DNA from: an uncultured bacterium
Lineage (GTDB): Bacteria; Verrucomicrobiota; Kiritimatiellia; RFP12; UBA1067
DNA: 64,000 bases
Direction of reading: 5' to 3'
Assembly: GCA_902779075.1 (NCBI GenBank)
Contig: CACZAK010000001.1
Span: 1 to 64,000 of the forward strand
Positions 1 to 8,711 of this stretch are shown here, in pieces. The first letter of the stretch is position 1. Every line of letters starts with the position of its first letter. Position numbers and translations under genes: made by a program. Under the pieces are notes generated by a model. The model did not search any database and was not told where the DNA came from. It saw only the letters and a program-made list of their open reading frames with translations.

Positions 1-21
1 GAAAGGACATGATAGCAAATC

Positions 22-80
22 GCGCCTGAAACAGAGGCTATGCCGCTAGGCTGCCTCCCGTTTCAGGCGCACTTGTTTTT
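22..80 (+). terminator. Putative intrinsic terminator at window edge
   Basis: An 11-bp perfect inverted repeat (GCGCCTGAAAC at 22-32 and its complement at 60-70) has an inner GAGGC/GCCTC stem (34-38 with 53-57). A T-rich tract follows at 73-80 on the plus strand. It would end a plus-strand transcript entering from left of the window, converging on the secretion operon that ends at 146. The 27-nt loop is longer than usual, so a repeat element is an alternative. Confidence 0.5.
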
Positions 81-133
81 CGGATTCCACCCAAGAGGCA
101 GATTTTCGCCCGAGGAGTTATACTTCATTTGAG

Positions 134-146
134 TTTTGTGAACAAT
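134..146 (-). repeat. Single ATTGTTCACAAA box
   Basis: On the minus strand this reads ATTGTTCACAAAA, overlapping the last base of the sctU stop codon. The same 12-mer occurs as spaced pairs at 28361-28399 and 55657-55695. Here only one copy is present. Confidence 0.5.
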
Positions 147-1264
147 CACGCCTCAGGCGCGCCGAGGTCTTCGATCTGGATGGAGTCTAGCGCGGCCTCT
201 TCCTTCTTGGCGTCGTTGAGGGACTTTACCCACTTCAACACCTGCGCGACGGGTTCGACTAGCGCCAAGGGAACAAACTCCTCCACCTTCGCCTCGGCGT
301 AGAGGCGGCGGGCGAGCGGCACGTTCTCTGTAATCGGGATGCCCTCGTCCATTGCAGTGCGGCGGATTATCGCCGCCACCTTGTCCGCACCCATGACCGC
401 GATCTTGGGGAGCGGTGCCTCCTCCGGCTTGTACGAAATGGCCACGGCAATGTGCGTCGGGTTGGTGATGACCACGGACGAATTCTTCGTGGCCTTCACG
501 GGGTCGGGGCCGTTGAGAATCTCGTCGCGGAACTGGCGCTGCGCCTGCTTGACTTCCGCGGAACCTTCCATCTCCTTGTACTCGCGCTTCACCTCGTCCT
601 TCGTCATCATCATCTGTTTCGTGAAGTTCTTCTGCTGGAAGAGGCGGTCCACGACGGCAATCACGATGTAGCCGAAGGCTGTGTAGCCCGCGAGGCGCTT
701 CATGATCACGGCGAGACAGGGCATGATGTCGTCGATCGTGCCGTAGCAGAGCGTGAGAAGCTCGGGATAGGACGCAACGATGAGTTTCCAGATCAGGTAT
801 CCTAGGAACGTCACCTTCACGCAGTTCTTGAGGAACTCAAAAAAGTTCTTCATCGAGAAGATGCGCTTGAAGCCCTCGAAGGGGTTCAACTTGTTAAGCG
901 AGGGTTTCAGCGGCTCAAACGTGAAGAGGAAGCCGATCTGGCACAGGTTTGCGGTCACGCCCACCACGGCGGCGACACACACGAAGATGAACGAATGCTT
1001 GCAGATAACAGTGACCGCGTTCACCCCCGCCTGCCGCACCGCGCCATCCACGTCCTGCGACGACAAGGCACGGCCGATGAACGTGATGAGCTGTTCGATG
1101 TCGTCCATGAGCATCGCGGCTAGCATGGCGGTGAGGTACATCAGCACGACGAGCAGCGCAGTGGATACGACGTCCTTGGACGTGCAAACCTGCCCCTTCT
1201 GACGTGCGTCGCGAAGCTTCTTCGCGGTAGGCATCTCGGTTTTCTCGCCGCCCTCGTCCGCCAC
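146..1264 (-). CDS. sctU: Type III secretion export apparatus switch protein SctU
   Basis: This 372-aa protein is the FlhB/YscU/SctU family member of the inner-membrane export gate. It sets substrate specificity after self-cleavage. The N-terminus has the family signature KTEMPTAKKLRDARQKGQV, four hydrophobic segments follow in about residues 33-210, and the cytoplasmic domain carries the autocleavage motif NPTH at 268-271. Length is normal for the family. Translation starts at a GTG preceded by a strong GAGGAGG. The gene begins one base after the stop of the upstream phosphatase, so the two are probably coupled. It is the last gene of the minus-strand operon. FlhB is the alternative, but the neighbouring translocator and chaperone genes favour an injectisome. 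Confidence 0.95.
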   Translation of the reverse strand: MADEGGEKTEMPTAKKLRDARQKGQVCTSKDVVSTALLVVLMYLTAMLAAMLMDDIEQLITFIGRALSSQDVDGAVRQAGVNAVTVICKHSFIFVCVAAVVGVTANLCQIGFLFTFEPLKPSLNKLNPFEGFKRIFSMKNFFEFLKNCVKVTFLGYLIWKLIVASYPELLTLCYGTIDDIMPCLAVIMKRLAGYTAFGYIVIAVVDRLFQQKNFTKQMMMTKDEVKREYKEMEGSAEVKQAQRQFRDEILNGPDPVKATKNSSVVITNPTHIAVAISYKPEEAPLPKIAVMGADKVAAIIRRTAMDEGIPITENVPLARRLYAEAKVEEFVPLALVEPVAQVLKWVKSLNDAKKEEAALDSIQIEDLGAPEA

Positions 1265-1265
1265 T

Positions 1266-3347
1266 TCAGCGCCTCCTCATGCAGACCGTCAGGACATTGC
1301 GTCCGTCGCGTCGCTCGTAGTTGACGAACTCCGCCATCTGCTTGACCATGAATATGCCGAGGCCGCCGATCTGGCGTTCCTCGGCCGAAGCCGTCACATC
1401 CGGACTGGGCTGCGTGAGTGGATTGAACGGCGTGCCTTCGTCCGAGAACACGAGCGCGTAGCCTGTCTCCGCGCGGCGGTACGTCAGGTCGAAGGTCGTC
1501 GCCCCGGAGCAGCGCACGATGTTGGAGGCGATCTCGTCGATCACTATCGCAGCCCTGTGGTCGTCGCAGAAGCCCCTCACGTAGGCGGCGGCGGCGGCGA
1601 GGCCCTCCGTAGTGGCGGCGAACGTGCGGCGTGCGCCGTTGAAGCCGATCGCGAGCATCGTGATGTCGTCCGCCTGCGGCTCGCCCGCCGCGAACGCGTT
1701 GACGGCCATCTCCACCACGTGGCAGGCGGCCTTGGCGTCCGCGATATCGGTCGCAAGCGCGGCGGTGAGGCGTTCCTCTCCGAACAGTTCGCCGCGCGAC
1801 TGCGCCTCGACCACACCGTCCGTGTAGAGGAACAGTCCGTCGCCCGGACGTAGGAGGAGCTTGTGCGGCTCGTAAACCATGCCGTCGAGCGCGGCGAGCG
1901 CAAGCCCCGAGGTGTCGCGAACCCATTCAAGGCCGCCGTCCACGCGCCGAATGATCGGCGGGTTGTGTCCGCAGTTAACGTACTCCACCACGCCCGTCTC
2001 GAGGTCGATCACGCCGATCCACGCTGTCACGAACATGTTCGCGTCGTTGCCCTCCGCGAGGCGGGAGTTCACGTCGGCGACTGCCTTGCCTAGGTCGCCC
2101 CCGCGCGACAGGAGGTCGATGAGCGTTGTCTTCGCCCTCATCATGAACATGGCCCCCGGAACGCCCTTCCCGGAGACGTCAGCCACCATCATGGCCAAAT
2201 GGCGTTCGCCCACGTAGTAGAAGTCGTAGAAGTCGCCGCCCACCTCCTTCGCGGCGTGCATCCTCGCGTAGATGTCAAGACAGTCGGCGATCGGCGGGAA
2301 CGGCGGGAACACGCTTGGGAGCGCGGCGCTCTGGATGGACGTGGCGAGCATCAGCTCCTTCTGGCGCCGGGCCTCCTCCGCGAGACGCGCCTCCTCGGCT
2401 CGTTCGCGCAACGCGACGGCGCGCAGGCCCACGGACGCGGCGGCCGCGATCAGGACGAGCAGGATGAACATCATCGTCCCCACGGAGACGTTCCTCGCGT
2501 GAAGGATGTCACGCATGGGCACGACCACGAAGAAGATGTGTCCGCTCTCCGGCAGGGGGACGACGCGGCAGACAGCATCCTCGCCCGCGATCTTCGCCCT
2601 AAACGACTCGTCTTCGCCCTTCTTGAGCATCCACGGCTCGAAGCCGAGGTCGGCGACCATGATCGGATCCCGTTCAAGGCCTGGGCGGAAGCGTATTTTC
2701 GGGTTGCCGTCGGATATCACCTCGCCCGTCTTTGCGTCGGCGATCACGTAGTAGCCGCCATCCCCGACATGCCAGTCCACCGCAGTGTCGGCGAAACGTT
2801 CCTTAAGCTCCCGCGAAAGGCGCTCGAAGTCGAAGCCGAGCTGGAGATATCCGTCCGGCAGACGCACGCCGGCGAACTTGCGGTAGGCGCCGTCGGCGCG
2901 CACGGAACGGCGCGGCGGCTGCGTGTACCAGAGGTGGTTGGTGAGAAGGCAGAGGAAGCCTGCGGCCTTTGCGGGGTCGGGATCCGTACCCATCCAGTAG
3001 TTCTTCTGGCTGGCATGTGTGGTCGCGCGGATGACGCCGTTGCTGTCGGCGAAGTTGACCTCGTCGAGCGCGTATGTGCGCATCAGGGCCGAAACCCTCT
3101 GGGGGTTGGACGCGGCCGACGCGACGGTCGGCAGTTCGCGCTGGATGCAGTTGGCGAGGTAGTAGAGGATCGGGTCCGCCCCCGCGAGCATCTCCTCACG
3201 CATGTCGTGTACGGCCGGATCCATCAGCGCCTCCACGCGCGCGCGCATAAGCCGCGTCTCCACCTCGCTGGAGACGAAATACGCGGCCACCGCCGCCACG
3301 CAGGCTGCGGCGACGATCAGCACACGGTACTTGCGGTAGGCGTTCAT
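1266..3347 (-). CDS. Membrane sensor SpoIIE-type phosphatase fused to RsbW-like kinase domain
   Basis: This 693-aa protein has a TM segment (about 8-26), an extracytoplasmic sensor region of about 260 residues, a second TM (about 287-309), a short helical linker, a PP2C/SpoIIE phosphatase domain (about 345-545, with metal-site motif GGDFYDF and DVSGKGVPGAMFMM), and a C-terminal HATPase_c_2 domain (about 560-690, with DEIASN and GGLGIFMVKQM). Known families of this kind dephosphorylate (PP2C) or phosphorylate (HATPase) a STAS anti-anti-sigma factor. A STAS gene lies five bases upstream, between sctT and this gene, so I infer a partner-switch pair controlling a sigma factor for the secretion genes, as in Bordetella BtrU/BtrW/BtrV or Chlamydia RsbU/RsbW/RsbV. 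Having both enzymes in one sensor chain is less usual. Confidence 0.9.
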   Translation of the reverse strand: MNAYRKYRVLIVAAACVAAVAAYFVSSEVETRLMRARVEALMDPAVHDMREEMLAGADPILYYLANCIQRELPTVASAASNPQRVSALMRTYALDEVNFADSNGVIRATTHASQKNYWMGTDPDPAKAAGFLCLLTNHLWYTQPPRRSVRADGAYRKFAGVRLPDGYLQLGFDFERLSRELKERFADTAVDWHVGDGGYYVIADAKTGEVISDGNPKIRFRPGLERDPIMVADLGFEPWMLKKGEDESFRAKIAGEDAVCRVVPLPESGHIFFVVVPMRDILHARNVSVGTMMFILLVLIAAAASVGLRAVALRERAEEARLAEEARRQKELMLATSIQSAALPSVFPPFPPIADCLDIYARMHAAKEVGGDFYDFYYVGERHLAMMVADVSGKGVPGAMFMMRAKTTLIDLLSRGGDLGKAVADVNSRLAEGNDANMFVTAWIGVIDLETGVVEYVNCGHNPPIIRRVDGGLEWVRDTSGLALAALDGMVYEPHKLLLRPGDGLFLYTDGVVEAQSRGELFGEERLTAALATDIADAKAACHVVEMAVNAFAAGEPQADDITMLAIGFNGARRTFAATTEGLAAAAAYVRGFCDDHRAAIVIDEIASNIVRCSGATTFDLTYRRAETGYALVFSDEGTPFNPLTQPSPDVTASAEERQIGGLGIFMVKQMAEFVNYERRDGRNVLTVCMRRR

Positions 3348-3352
3348 CGAGG

Positions 3353-3643
3353 TCAGGCAAGCTTAAAGATTGTCGCGAATCCGGTGATCTTGAACACCTC
3401 CAGCACGGCGGGCTGCGCGCCGACGATCGTCATGCCGCCCTTCTTCGACATCGCCTTGTAGGCCGAGAGGAAAACGCGCAGTCCGGCCGACGAGACGTAT
3501 GCGACGCCTGAGAGGTCGAGCACCAGCTCGTCCACGGCGTCAAGCACAAGCTCCGCCTCCAGCTGCGGCGCGGTCACGGTGTCGATGTGACCCGTCACGG
3601 AGACGGTCAGTTTGCTTCCTTCGGTTTTCTTTTCTATTTCCAT
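3353..3643 (-). CDS. STAS-domain anti-anti-sigma factor (RsbV/BtrV-like)
   Basis: This 96-aa protein is a single STAS domain of SpoIIAA/RsbV type. The loop YVSSAGLRVF carries the serine that RsbW-type kinases phosphorylate. AAAGG precedes the ATG by six bases. It lies between sctT and the SpoIIE/RsbW-like sensor, with 5-12 bp gaps, so all three are very likely cotranscribed. The expected role is to sequester the HATPase domain of the neighbouring protein, or a separate anti-sigma factor, when unphosphorylated. No sigma factor gene is in the window, so its final target is unknown. Confidence 0.9.
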   Translation of the reverse strand: MEIEKKTEGSKLTVSVTGHIDTVTAPQLEAELVLDAVDELVLDLSGVAYVSSAGLRVFLSAYKAMSKKGGMTIVGAQPAVLEVFKITGFATIFKLA

Positions 3644-3655
3644 ATCTGCCTTTCA

Positions 3656-4447
3656 CTAAACTGGCGCGGCCGACGCGAAGATGCGCGAGAGCGGTCCGAG
3701 GATGGACGATTCGTCCGTGTACATGAGCATGTCGATGATGTACCGCAGGTACACCACGAGCATGGCGACGCCGAGTGCGGACTTGATCGGCATCGACAGG
3801 AAGAACACGTTGAGCTGCGGGGCCGTGCGGTTCACGAACCCGAGGCCGATGGTGGCTAGGAACATGAGGATGATGACGGGCGCGGAGATGATGAACGTCG
3901 TTCGCATCATTCCGTCGAGGGTGTCCAGCGCGAAGCCGGGAGCGTCCCCGCGCATGGCCGGCCAGTCGCCGAAGAGCGGCACCACGCCGTAGCTCGCGTA
4001 GATGGCGGCGAGAAACACGAGCACCGCCCCGCCGACGAAGAAGATGGTCGAGACGATCTGAGTGAAGAAGATTCCCGTGGTGGAGACCTGCGTGCCCGAC
4101 AACGGCGAGTACACTTCGCCCATCGTCGCGCCACGCTGGTTGTCGATGAAGTTGCCCACGTTCTCCGCGACCCAGAACGGGATGGAGGCGAAGAACCCGA
4201 TGAGGAACCCCACCAGAGCCTCCTTAAACGCGACCACGCAGAGGAACCCCGTGGAGAGCTCTCCAGACGGCATCCACCGAAGCACGCACGGCACGATCAG
4301 CGCGGCGAAGGAGAGCGTGGCCGCGTTGCGCGCAACGCCCGTGATCATGGAGCTGGTCGTGGCGGGACAGATGGCGAGCGCGCCGCCAACCCGGGCGGCG
4401 GCCAGCACGAAGGCAATGATCATTCGATGGAAGTCGGTGAACTGCAT
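3656..4447 (-). CDS. sctT: Type III secretion export apparatus protein SctT
   Basis: This 263-aa protein with about six hydrophobic segments belongs to the FliR/YscT/SpaR family, which forms the export gate with SctR and SctS. Diagnostic stretches are the DNQRGAT loop at about 101-107 and the conserved C-terminal block FVNRTAPQLNVFFLSMPIK. Genes for SctR, SctS and SctV would normally be close but are absent here. SctU is separated from SctT by two signalling genes instead of following directly. Confidence 0.95.
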   Translation of the reverse strand: MQFTDFHRMIIAFVLAAARVGGALAICPATTSSMITGVARNAATLSFAALIVPCVLRWMPSGELSTGFLCVVAFKEALVGFLIGFFASIPFWVAENVGNFIDNQRGATMGEVYSPLSGTQVSTTGIFFTQIVSTIFFVGGAVLVFLAAIYASYGVVPLFGDWPAMRGDAPGFALDTLDGMMRTTFIISAPVIILMFLATIGLGFVNRTAPQLNVFFLSMPIKSALGVAMLVVYLRYIIDMLMYTDESSILGPLSRIFASAAPV

Positions 4448-4451
4448 GGCG

Positions 4452-5039
4452 CTACGACCCCTCGAACCACACCACGCACGGACCGTGGAAATTCAGGCGC
4501 AGGCACTTCGGCGTGCGCGGCAGAAAGACATCGCGCGCGCGGAGGCGCGGACAGAACCCGGTCGGCGCACGACCGGTCCACGCCACCGCGGACTCCGGCT
4601 TCACGCCAAGGGTCTCGCCGTCCGCCACGACGACCCGCGTCGTCCGCCCCTGCGTGGCCAGAACCGCCCATCCGCCCTCCAGGGCGGTGGTGCAGATCGC
4701 GCTGCGGACGGAAAAAGGCACGACGCGCAGCAACCCGCCCGCGCGGCGCGCGGAAGCGGGCGCGAGGAGCAGCTTCGCCGTGACCGCCGTCACGCGCTCG
4801 GCGAGGTCGATCCGCGTGAGGAACGGATGCGTCCTGTCCCCGCACCACATCCGGCCGGAGAGCGACGCGCACCGGAGGCGCCGGCGGTCAGGCTGGAACA
4901 GACGCCGCCACCACGACACGTCCTCGCGCGGAAGCCGCTTCGGCGTGAGAGTGCCGGAAACGGCGGATGGCTGGAGTTCACCGAACATCCAGTCGCCGCC
5001 TTCCACCCGGGCAAACCCGTTTTCAAACTCCGCTTCCAT
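4452..5039 (-). CDS. Unrecognised 195-aa protein, possibly AIM24-like
   Basis: The chosen ATG gives 195 aa and overlaps the end of the upstream gene by 17 bp. A longer frame opens at 5090 but lacks a ribosome site. The C-terminal half, with GGWAVLATQGRT, VVADGETLGVKPESAVAWTG and a closing beta-rich stretch, has the rhythm of the AIM24/DUF124 beta-sandwich family. This is a resemblance judged by eye, not a firm assignment. No signal peptide or TM segment is seen. Its place next to sctT suggests an accessory or cytosolic component of the secretion system. SctQ-type C-ring proteins were considered but no SpoA motif could be recognised. Confidence 0.45.
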   Translation of the reverse strand: MEAEFENGFARVEGGDWMFGELQPSAVSGTLTPKRLPREDVSWWRRLFQPDRRRLRCASLSGRMWCGDRTHPFLTRIDLAERVTAVTAKLLLAPASARRAGGLLRVVPFSVRSAICTTALEGGWAVLATQGRTTRVVVADGETLGVKPESAVAWTGRAPTGFCPRLRARDVFLPRTPKCLRLNFHGPCVVWFEGS

Positions 5040-6714
5040 TCGACTCGCGTTCCTCTTCGCTCTCCTCCCTTCGTCCCACCAGTATTTCATACAGGCGCTG
5101 TATGTTAACCGCCTCGCCCATTACGTCTGATCCGTTCTCCAGCAGATTCTGCAACTTGTCGAGTTCCACGCGGTCCTCATCCGCAGCCTTTTCAAGCTCG
5201 TGCACGCGCATTTCGCCGAGCTTCTGGAAGCGTTCCTTCAGCTCCGCGACCTTCGCCTTCACCTCCTCCACGTGCTCGGTCCTGGCCGAGCGTTTCGAGG
5301 AGCCGCCCTTCTTCGACAACAGGATGTTGACTACATTGGTGGCCAGCTGGTACGCCTTCAGGCACGTCTGCAGGCGCAGGAAGGAGTCGTTAAGCGCCGC
5401 CATCGAGGTCATGCTGGCCAGTCCCCGCGCCCACACGAGCGCGGACATGCGGAAAGCCTCCATGTCCTGCAGGAAACGCTCCATTTCCTCAGCGTCGTCC
5501 GCGACGTCCTTCACCACGTCGCGGTAGACAGTGAACAGCTTCGTTGCGGAGAACGTCGGCACTACGCCATTCACCCAGTTCTTGGCCTTCTCCTCCAGCG
5601 CTTGGGTGGTGAAATCGAGCACGTCGGTCTTGAGCTTTTTTAGCAGCTCGTCAATTGACTTGAACAGGCCTGGGTCCGGACGCTCTTTGCTCCCATCCGG
5701 CATCTCTATGCCGTGCTTCGCCGCATCGCGGAGCGCGGCCTGCGCCACGGTTATCTCGCGGAGAAGCAGCGCCACTTCCTCGATGCCGACCCGTCCGTCG
5801 CGCGAGGCCGCGGCCCTGATCGAGTCGAAGCGGCTGGCCAGAGGCTGCAGCGACAGGCTCAGCTGCTCAATCGCACGGCCGGTGCCGTGCATCTGCAGCG
5901 CGATCTTCGGCAGCAGCTCCGCCGCGTACATTGAAAGGCGCAGGTCGTCGGAGTCGGAATCCAGCTGCGAGAGCTCGGCGACCATGCGCTGCACCTCGAT
6001 CGCGCGGTTGTTGCAGCGCGTGATCAGGCCGAACAGCATCCCGGTCTCGTCGCCATGCTGGCTGTAGATGCGGCGAAGGCCGTCCGCAAGGTCTAAGAGC
6101 TTGTTGGTCGCCGTGCGGACGAGCAACAGTATGGTGTCTTTCAGCGCCTGCTCCTCCCTGGAGGCCGCGGCCCCCGGACGGAACGCGGCGGCGATCTCCG
6201 CGCCCGTGAACGCGCCCAGGCGCGCCAGGGCCTCCTCCGACTGCTTGCGCACGGCGTTCAGCGGCTCAAGTTCCGCGCGCAGCTCCGGATTCTCGTCGAT
6301 GAGAGCCTGGAACTGCGCGTGCGTCACGCCCCCGGCGTTCTCCTGCGCCGCGCGGTGCAGCAGGTCGGAGAGCGACGCGGTCAGGTCGGAGGGCTTCAGC
6401 GCGATCGCCTGTTCGTTCAGGGCCACGATCATTCGCGCCGTGAGCGGCTTGGCGTTCTTTCCGAGCAGGGCGCTCTCGACCAGCGGGCGGCATCCCTCGC
6501 CGAACTGCACGACGAACGACTCGATGAAGTCCCGGCGGGCCAGTTCGATGTCCGCAGAAGGTCCGTTTGCGGGAACTGCCGATAACTTACGCCCACTCAG
6601 GCCCAAGGTGCAGTCCGCAGGACGCGCCTCGCCCTTCTTCGGCGGCTGCGCGTCCTGCGAGATGAGCCTCTGCGCGTTCGAGAGATAAGTCTGGAATCCA
6701 ACGATTGGCGGCAT
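5023..6714 (-). CDS. Large helical protein of the type III locus (gatekeeper or substrate candidate)
   Basis: This 563-aa, predominantly alpha-helical protein lacks a signal peptide or TM segment. A strong AGGAG eight bases before the ATG supports the start. The C-terminal 100 residues are a charged coiled coil. The middle region, rich in leucine heptads, is loosely reminiscent of HrpJ/SctW gatekeepers, but no decisive motif was found. It lies between the translocator block and sctT, where several systems encode SctW. It could equally be a secreted effector or translocator. Confidence 0.5.
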   Translation of the reverse strand: MPPIVGFQTYLSNAQRLISQDAQPPKKGEARPADCTLGLSGRKLSAVPANGPSADIELARRDFIESFVVQFGEGCRPLVESALLGKNAKPLTARMIVALNEQAIALKPSDLTASLSDLLHRAAQENAGGVTHAQFQALIDENPELRAELEPLNAVRKQSEEALARLGAFTGAEIAAAFRPGAAASREEQALKDTILLLVRTATNKLLDLADGLRRIYSQHGDETGMLFGLITRCNNRAIEVQRMVAELSQLDSDSDDLRLSMYAAELLPKIALQMHGTGRAIEQLSLSLQPLASRFDSIRAAASRDGRVGIEEVALLLREITVAQAALRDAAKHGIEMPDGSKERPDPGLFKSIDELLKKLKTDVLDFTTQALEEKAKNWVNGVVPTFSATKLFTVYRDVVKDVADDAEEMERFLQDMEAFRMSALVWARGLASMTSMAALNDSFLRLQTCLKAYQLATNVVNILLSKKGGSSKRSARTEHVEEVKAKVAELKERFQKLGEMRVHELEKAADEDRVELDKLQNLLENGSDVMGEAVNIQRLYEILVGRREESEEERESNGSGV

Positions 6715-6726
6715 GGTGCACGCTCC

Positions 6727-6984
6727 TTAGACGAAGTTCGGCATCGGCGGCGGCGCGTAGGCGAAGACGCTGCGGAAGAGCTTCCCCAGCGCATCGTCGC
6801 GCGTGGAAACATCCGCCTCCGTCACGGCGTCGACCTCCTCCGCACCCGTGAAGTCTGGAAACTCGCGTTTCGTGACGGTCACGGTGTTGGCCTGGTCTCG
6901 CGCGGGGCCTTCCGTCGCCCGCACTGAGGCGGGCTGGAACTGCGTCTGCGCAGTGATTGAGTTCGTGTCAAGGCGGATATTCAT
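6727..6984 (-). CDS. Small 85-aa protein of the type III locus
   Basis: AAGGAA lies seven bases before the ATG, and the gene ends 13 bases before the start of the 563-aa gene. The product is acidic and largely polar, with a disordered N-terminal half rich in T, Q and S, which is typical of type III secretion signals. It has an amphipathic segment DDALGKLFRSVFAYAPP and a Pro-rich C-terminus. It has no recognised domain. A small secreted protein or a chaperone-bound partner of the translocators are both possible. Confidence 0.6.
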   Translation of the reverse strand: MNIRLDTNSITAQTQFQPASVRATEGPARDQANTVTVTKREFPDFTGAEEVDAVTEADVSTRDDALGKLFRSVFAYAPPPMPNFV

Positions 6985-7022
6985 TTTAGAGTTCCTTTCT
7001 GCTTCTGCTATTTGCCGAGGCG

Positions 7023-8096
7023 TTAGATCATCTGCGTCATGTTCTCGACGATCATGTTGCCGGTGTCGGTCTTGCTCTGGATGATCGCGACGAGCTGGGA
7101 GAACAGGGCCTGGATCTGGTTCATAATCTGCTCCAGTTCCTCCTCGGACTCTTCGAGCAGCTGCTGGATGACGGCCATGTAGCGGTTGACGTCGGAAACC
7201 TCCGCGCTCGCCTCGGACGCCTTGTAGTTGAGGCTGGTCTGCACGCCGCCAGTGGCAGCGCCGGTGAGTCCCATCCCTATGTTGACGACCTGCGTGGCGA
7301 ACAGCGCAATCTTCGCGGTGTTGGAGATCGTGTCGGCCGTTGCCTTGGCCGCGCTCACGGCGGACATGCCGATTCCAACGCCGGCCGATGCGAGGCCCAG
7401 CACCACGAAGATGGCCGAATAGATGCCGGCCGCCCAGGCTTTTGCGTCGGCCTTGCTCATGCCGAAGTTTTCCTGCATGGATTCCGCCATCTTGTCGATG
7501 ATCTTGTCCGCCGCGCCCGTCTCGCTCAACACTAGCTGCGTCACGGCAAGAGCCGCGCCTGCGATCGCGAAGCCGGCCGCAGCGCCGCCCGTGACGGCCG
7601 TCACCACGACGGCGGCGATCACGGCGAAGATCGCGCCGAGCCAGCCGAGTATGCGGCTCGCCTTGGCGGCCTTCTCGGCCTTCTTCGCTGCCTTGATCGA
7701 CTCGTCGATCTTGTCCAGGCGCGTGCGGTGCTCCTTGTCCATGACGCCCTGCTGGTTCTCAATGCGGGCCCGCGCCATTTCGCTCTGGCGCTGGTCGTTG
7801 TCCAGCTGCAGGAACGCCACGAGCCTCTCGAGGTCCTGAAGGAGGGCCTTGGGGTCCTCGGGATCGTCAAGCACGGGAACGCCCGTGGTGCCGCTCGCGC
7901 CGGTCGTCTGCTGGGTCTGGGCCCTGTTCGTCGTCAAGACCGTGATCGCCCGCTGGGCGAGGGAGGTGATCTCCCGCGTGAGGGTGGTCGTCTTGTCCTT
8001 GACCTTGCCGTCGTTGCTGCCGCCGGCCAGCTGCGCTGCGGTCTGCGTGTTGCCGATTGGCATACGCGCGTTCGGATCTATTGTCATGTTGCTCAT
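7023..8096 (-). CDS. sctE: Type III translocon pore protein, SctE (YopB/SipB/IpaB)-like
   Basis: This 357-aa protein has a polar T/Q-rich N-terminus and a charged coiled coil at about 80-148. Three hydrophobic Gly/Ala-rich stretches follow at about 149-190, 222-247 and 263-284, separated by amphipathic helices, and the protein ends in a coiled coil at about 290-345. This is the architecture of the hydrophobic translocators that insert into host membranes. GGAGG lies eight bases before the ATG. A SycD-type chaperone gene is immediately upstream, as is usual for translocators. The 70-bp gap to that gene holds an ECF-like promoter. Confidence 0.8.
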   Translation of the reverse strand: MSNMTIDPNARMPIGNTQTAAQLAGGSNDGKVKDKTTTLTREITSLAQRAITVLTTNRAQTQQTTGASGTTGVPVLDDPEDPKALLQDLERLVAFLQLDNDQRQSEMARARIENQQGVMDKEHRTRLDKIDESIKAAKKAEKAAKASRILGWLGAIFAVIAAVVVTAVTGGAAAGFAIAGAALAVTQLVLSETGAADKIIDKMAESMQENFGMSKADAKAWAAGIYSAIFVVLGLASAGVGIGMSAVSAAKATADTISNTAKIALFATQVVNIGMGLTGAATGGVQTSLNYKASEASAEVSDVNRYMAVIQQLLEESEEELEQIMNQIQALFSQLVAIIQSKTDTGNMIVENMTQMI

Positions 8097-8123
8097 TTGT
8101 TGTACCTCCGTTTTCTCTTTGCC

Positions 8124-8153
8124 CTGTTTACGCGCAACCTACGGAAAGGTTAC
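8124..8153 (-). promoter_or_regulatory. ECF-sigma-like promoter of sctE-like gene
   Basis: Reading on the minus strand, GTAACCTT (8153-8146) is followed after 12 bases by GCGTAAAC (8133-8126) and then AGGGCAA. The same two blocks with the same spacing occur before the SctB-like gene (11120-11091). The AAC core in the -35 and CGT in the -10, 16 bases apart, fit the ECF sigma pattern rather than sigma-70. The start codon is about 30 bases downstream. Confidence 0.7.
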
Positions 8154-8166
8154 GCCCCCGGTACAA

Positions 8167-8658
8167 TTATCCTAAGATTTTTTTCTTCAGCGCCTCCGCC
8201 TTGGCGCGGAACTCCTTCGTCACCTCGTCCTGGCCGTTGCAATATTCAAGCAGCGTCTCGAGCGAGGCGAGCGCGTCGTCCTTCTGCCCGAGCGCGAGGT
8301 AGCATTCCGCCACGTAGTACTGGGGCTTGGGGCCGTGGATGTCGAGCATGGCGGCCTGTACGTAGGCGGCCTTCGCCTTCTCGAAGTTCTTCTTCACCTG
8401 CTGCACCGCCCCGGCGGCCAGCCAGTACTTCGGCTCCAGGTGGTCGAACATCACGAGGAAGGAGAACACCTTCTCGGCGTCGTCGTACCGGCCCGTGTTG
8501 TAGAAGCCGAGCCCCATCTGGTACACTGCGTTCAGCTCGCGGGGCGTGATGCCCTTGAGCTCTCCAAGCGTCGCTCCGTCCTGAAAGAGCTTCTTCGCCA
8601 CGTCCTTGATTTCATTGTCAAGTTCCTCGGCAAGTTTCGTGTTGGTGTTTTCGCTCAT
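8167..8658 (-). CDS. Translocator chaperone of SycD/LcrH/SicA family
   Basis: This 163-aa TPR protein has three tandem helical pairs in about residues 44-145. Family-typical stretches include AVYQMGLGFYNTGRYDDAEK, LEPKYWLAAGAVQQ and PQYYVAECYLALGQKDDAL. Class II chaperones of this family hold the two translocators in the cytosol before secretion, which matches its position between the SctE-like and SctB-like genes. AAGGAA lies seven bases before the ATG. The start and size fit the family, so this is one of the safest calls in the locus. Confidence 0.93.
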   Translation of the reverse strand: MSENTNTKLAEELDNEIKDVAKKLFQDGATLGELKGITPRELNAVYQMGLGFYNTGRYDDAEKVFSFLVMFDHLEPKYWLAAGAVQQVKKNFEKAKAAYVQAAMLDIHGPKPQYYVAECYLALGQKDDALASLETLLEYCNGQDEVTKEFRAKAEALKKKILG

Positions 8659-8711
8659 TTTCTGGTTCCTTTCTGTTGGGTTTTAACTTGTGAAAAAAAT
8701 GACTCTGCCGG

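Noticed and set aside
2199..3461. 420-codon plus-strand frame opposite the SpoIIE/RsbW-like gene
   Set aside because: Product is His/Arg/Val-rich without motifs. The minus-strand protein is recognisable over its whole length.
5040..5090. Longer N-terminus of the 195-aa secretion-operon protein
   Set aside because: The ATG at 5090 has no ribosome site and would overlap the upstream gene by 68 bp, although it cannot be excluded.
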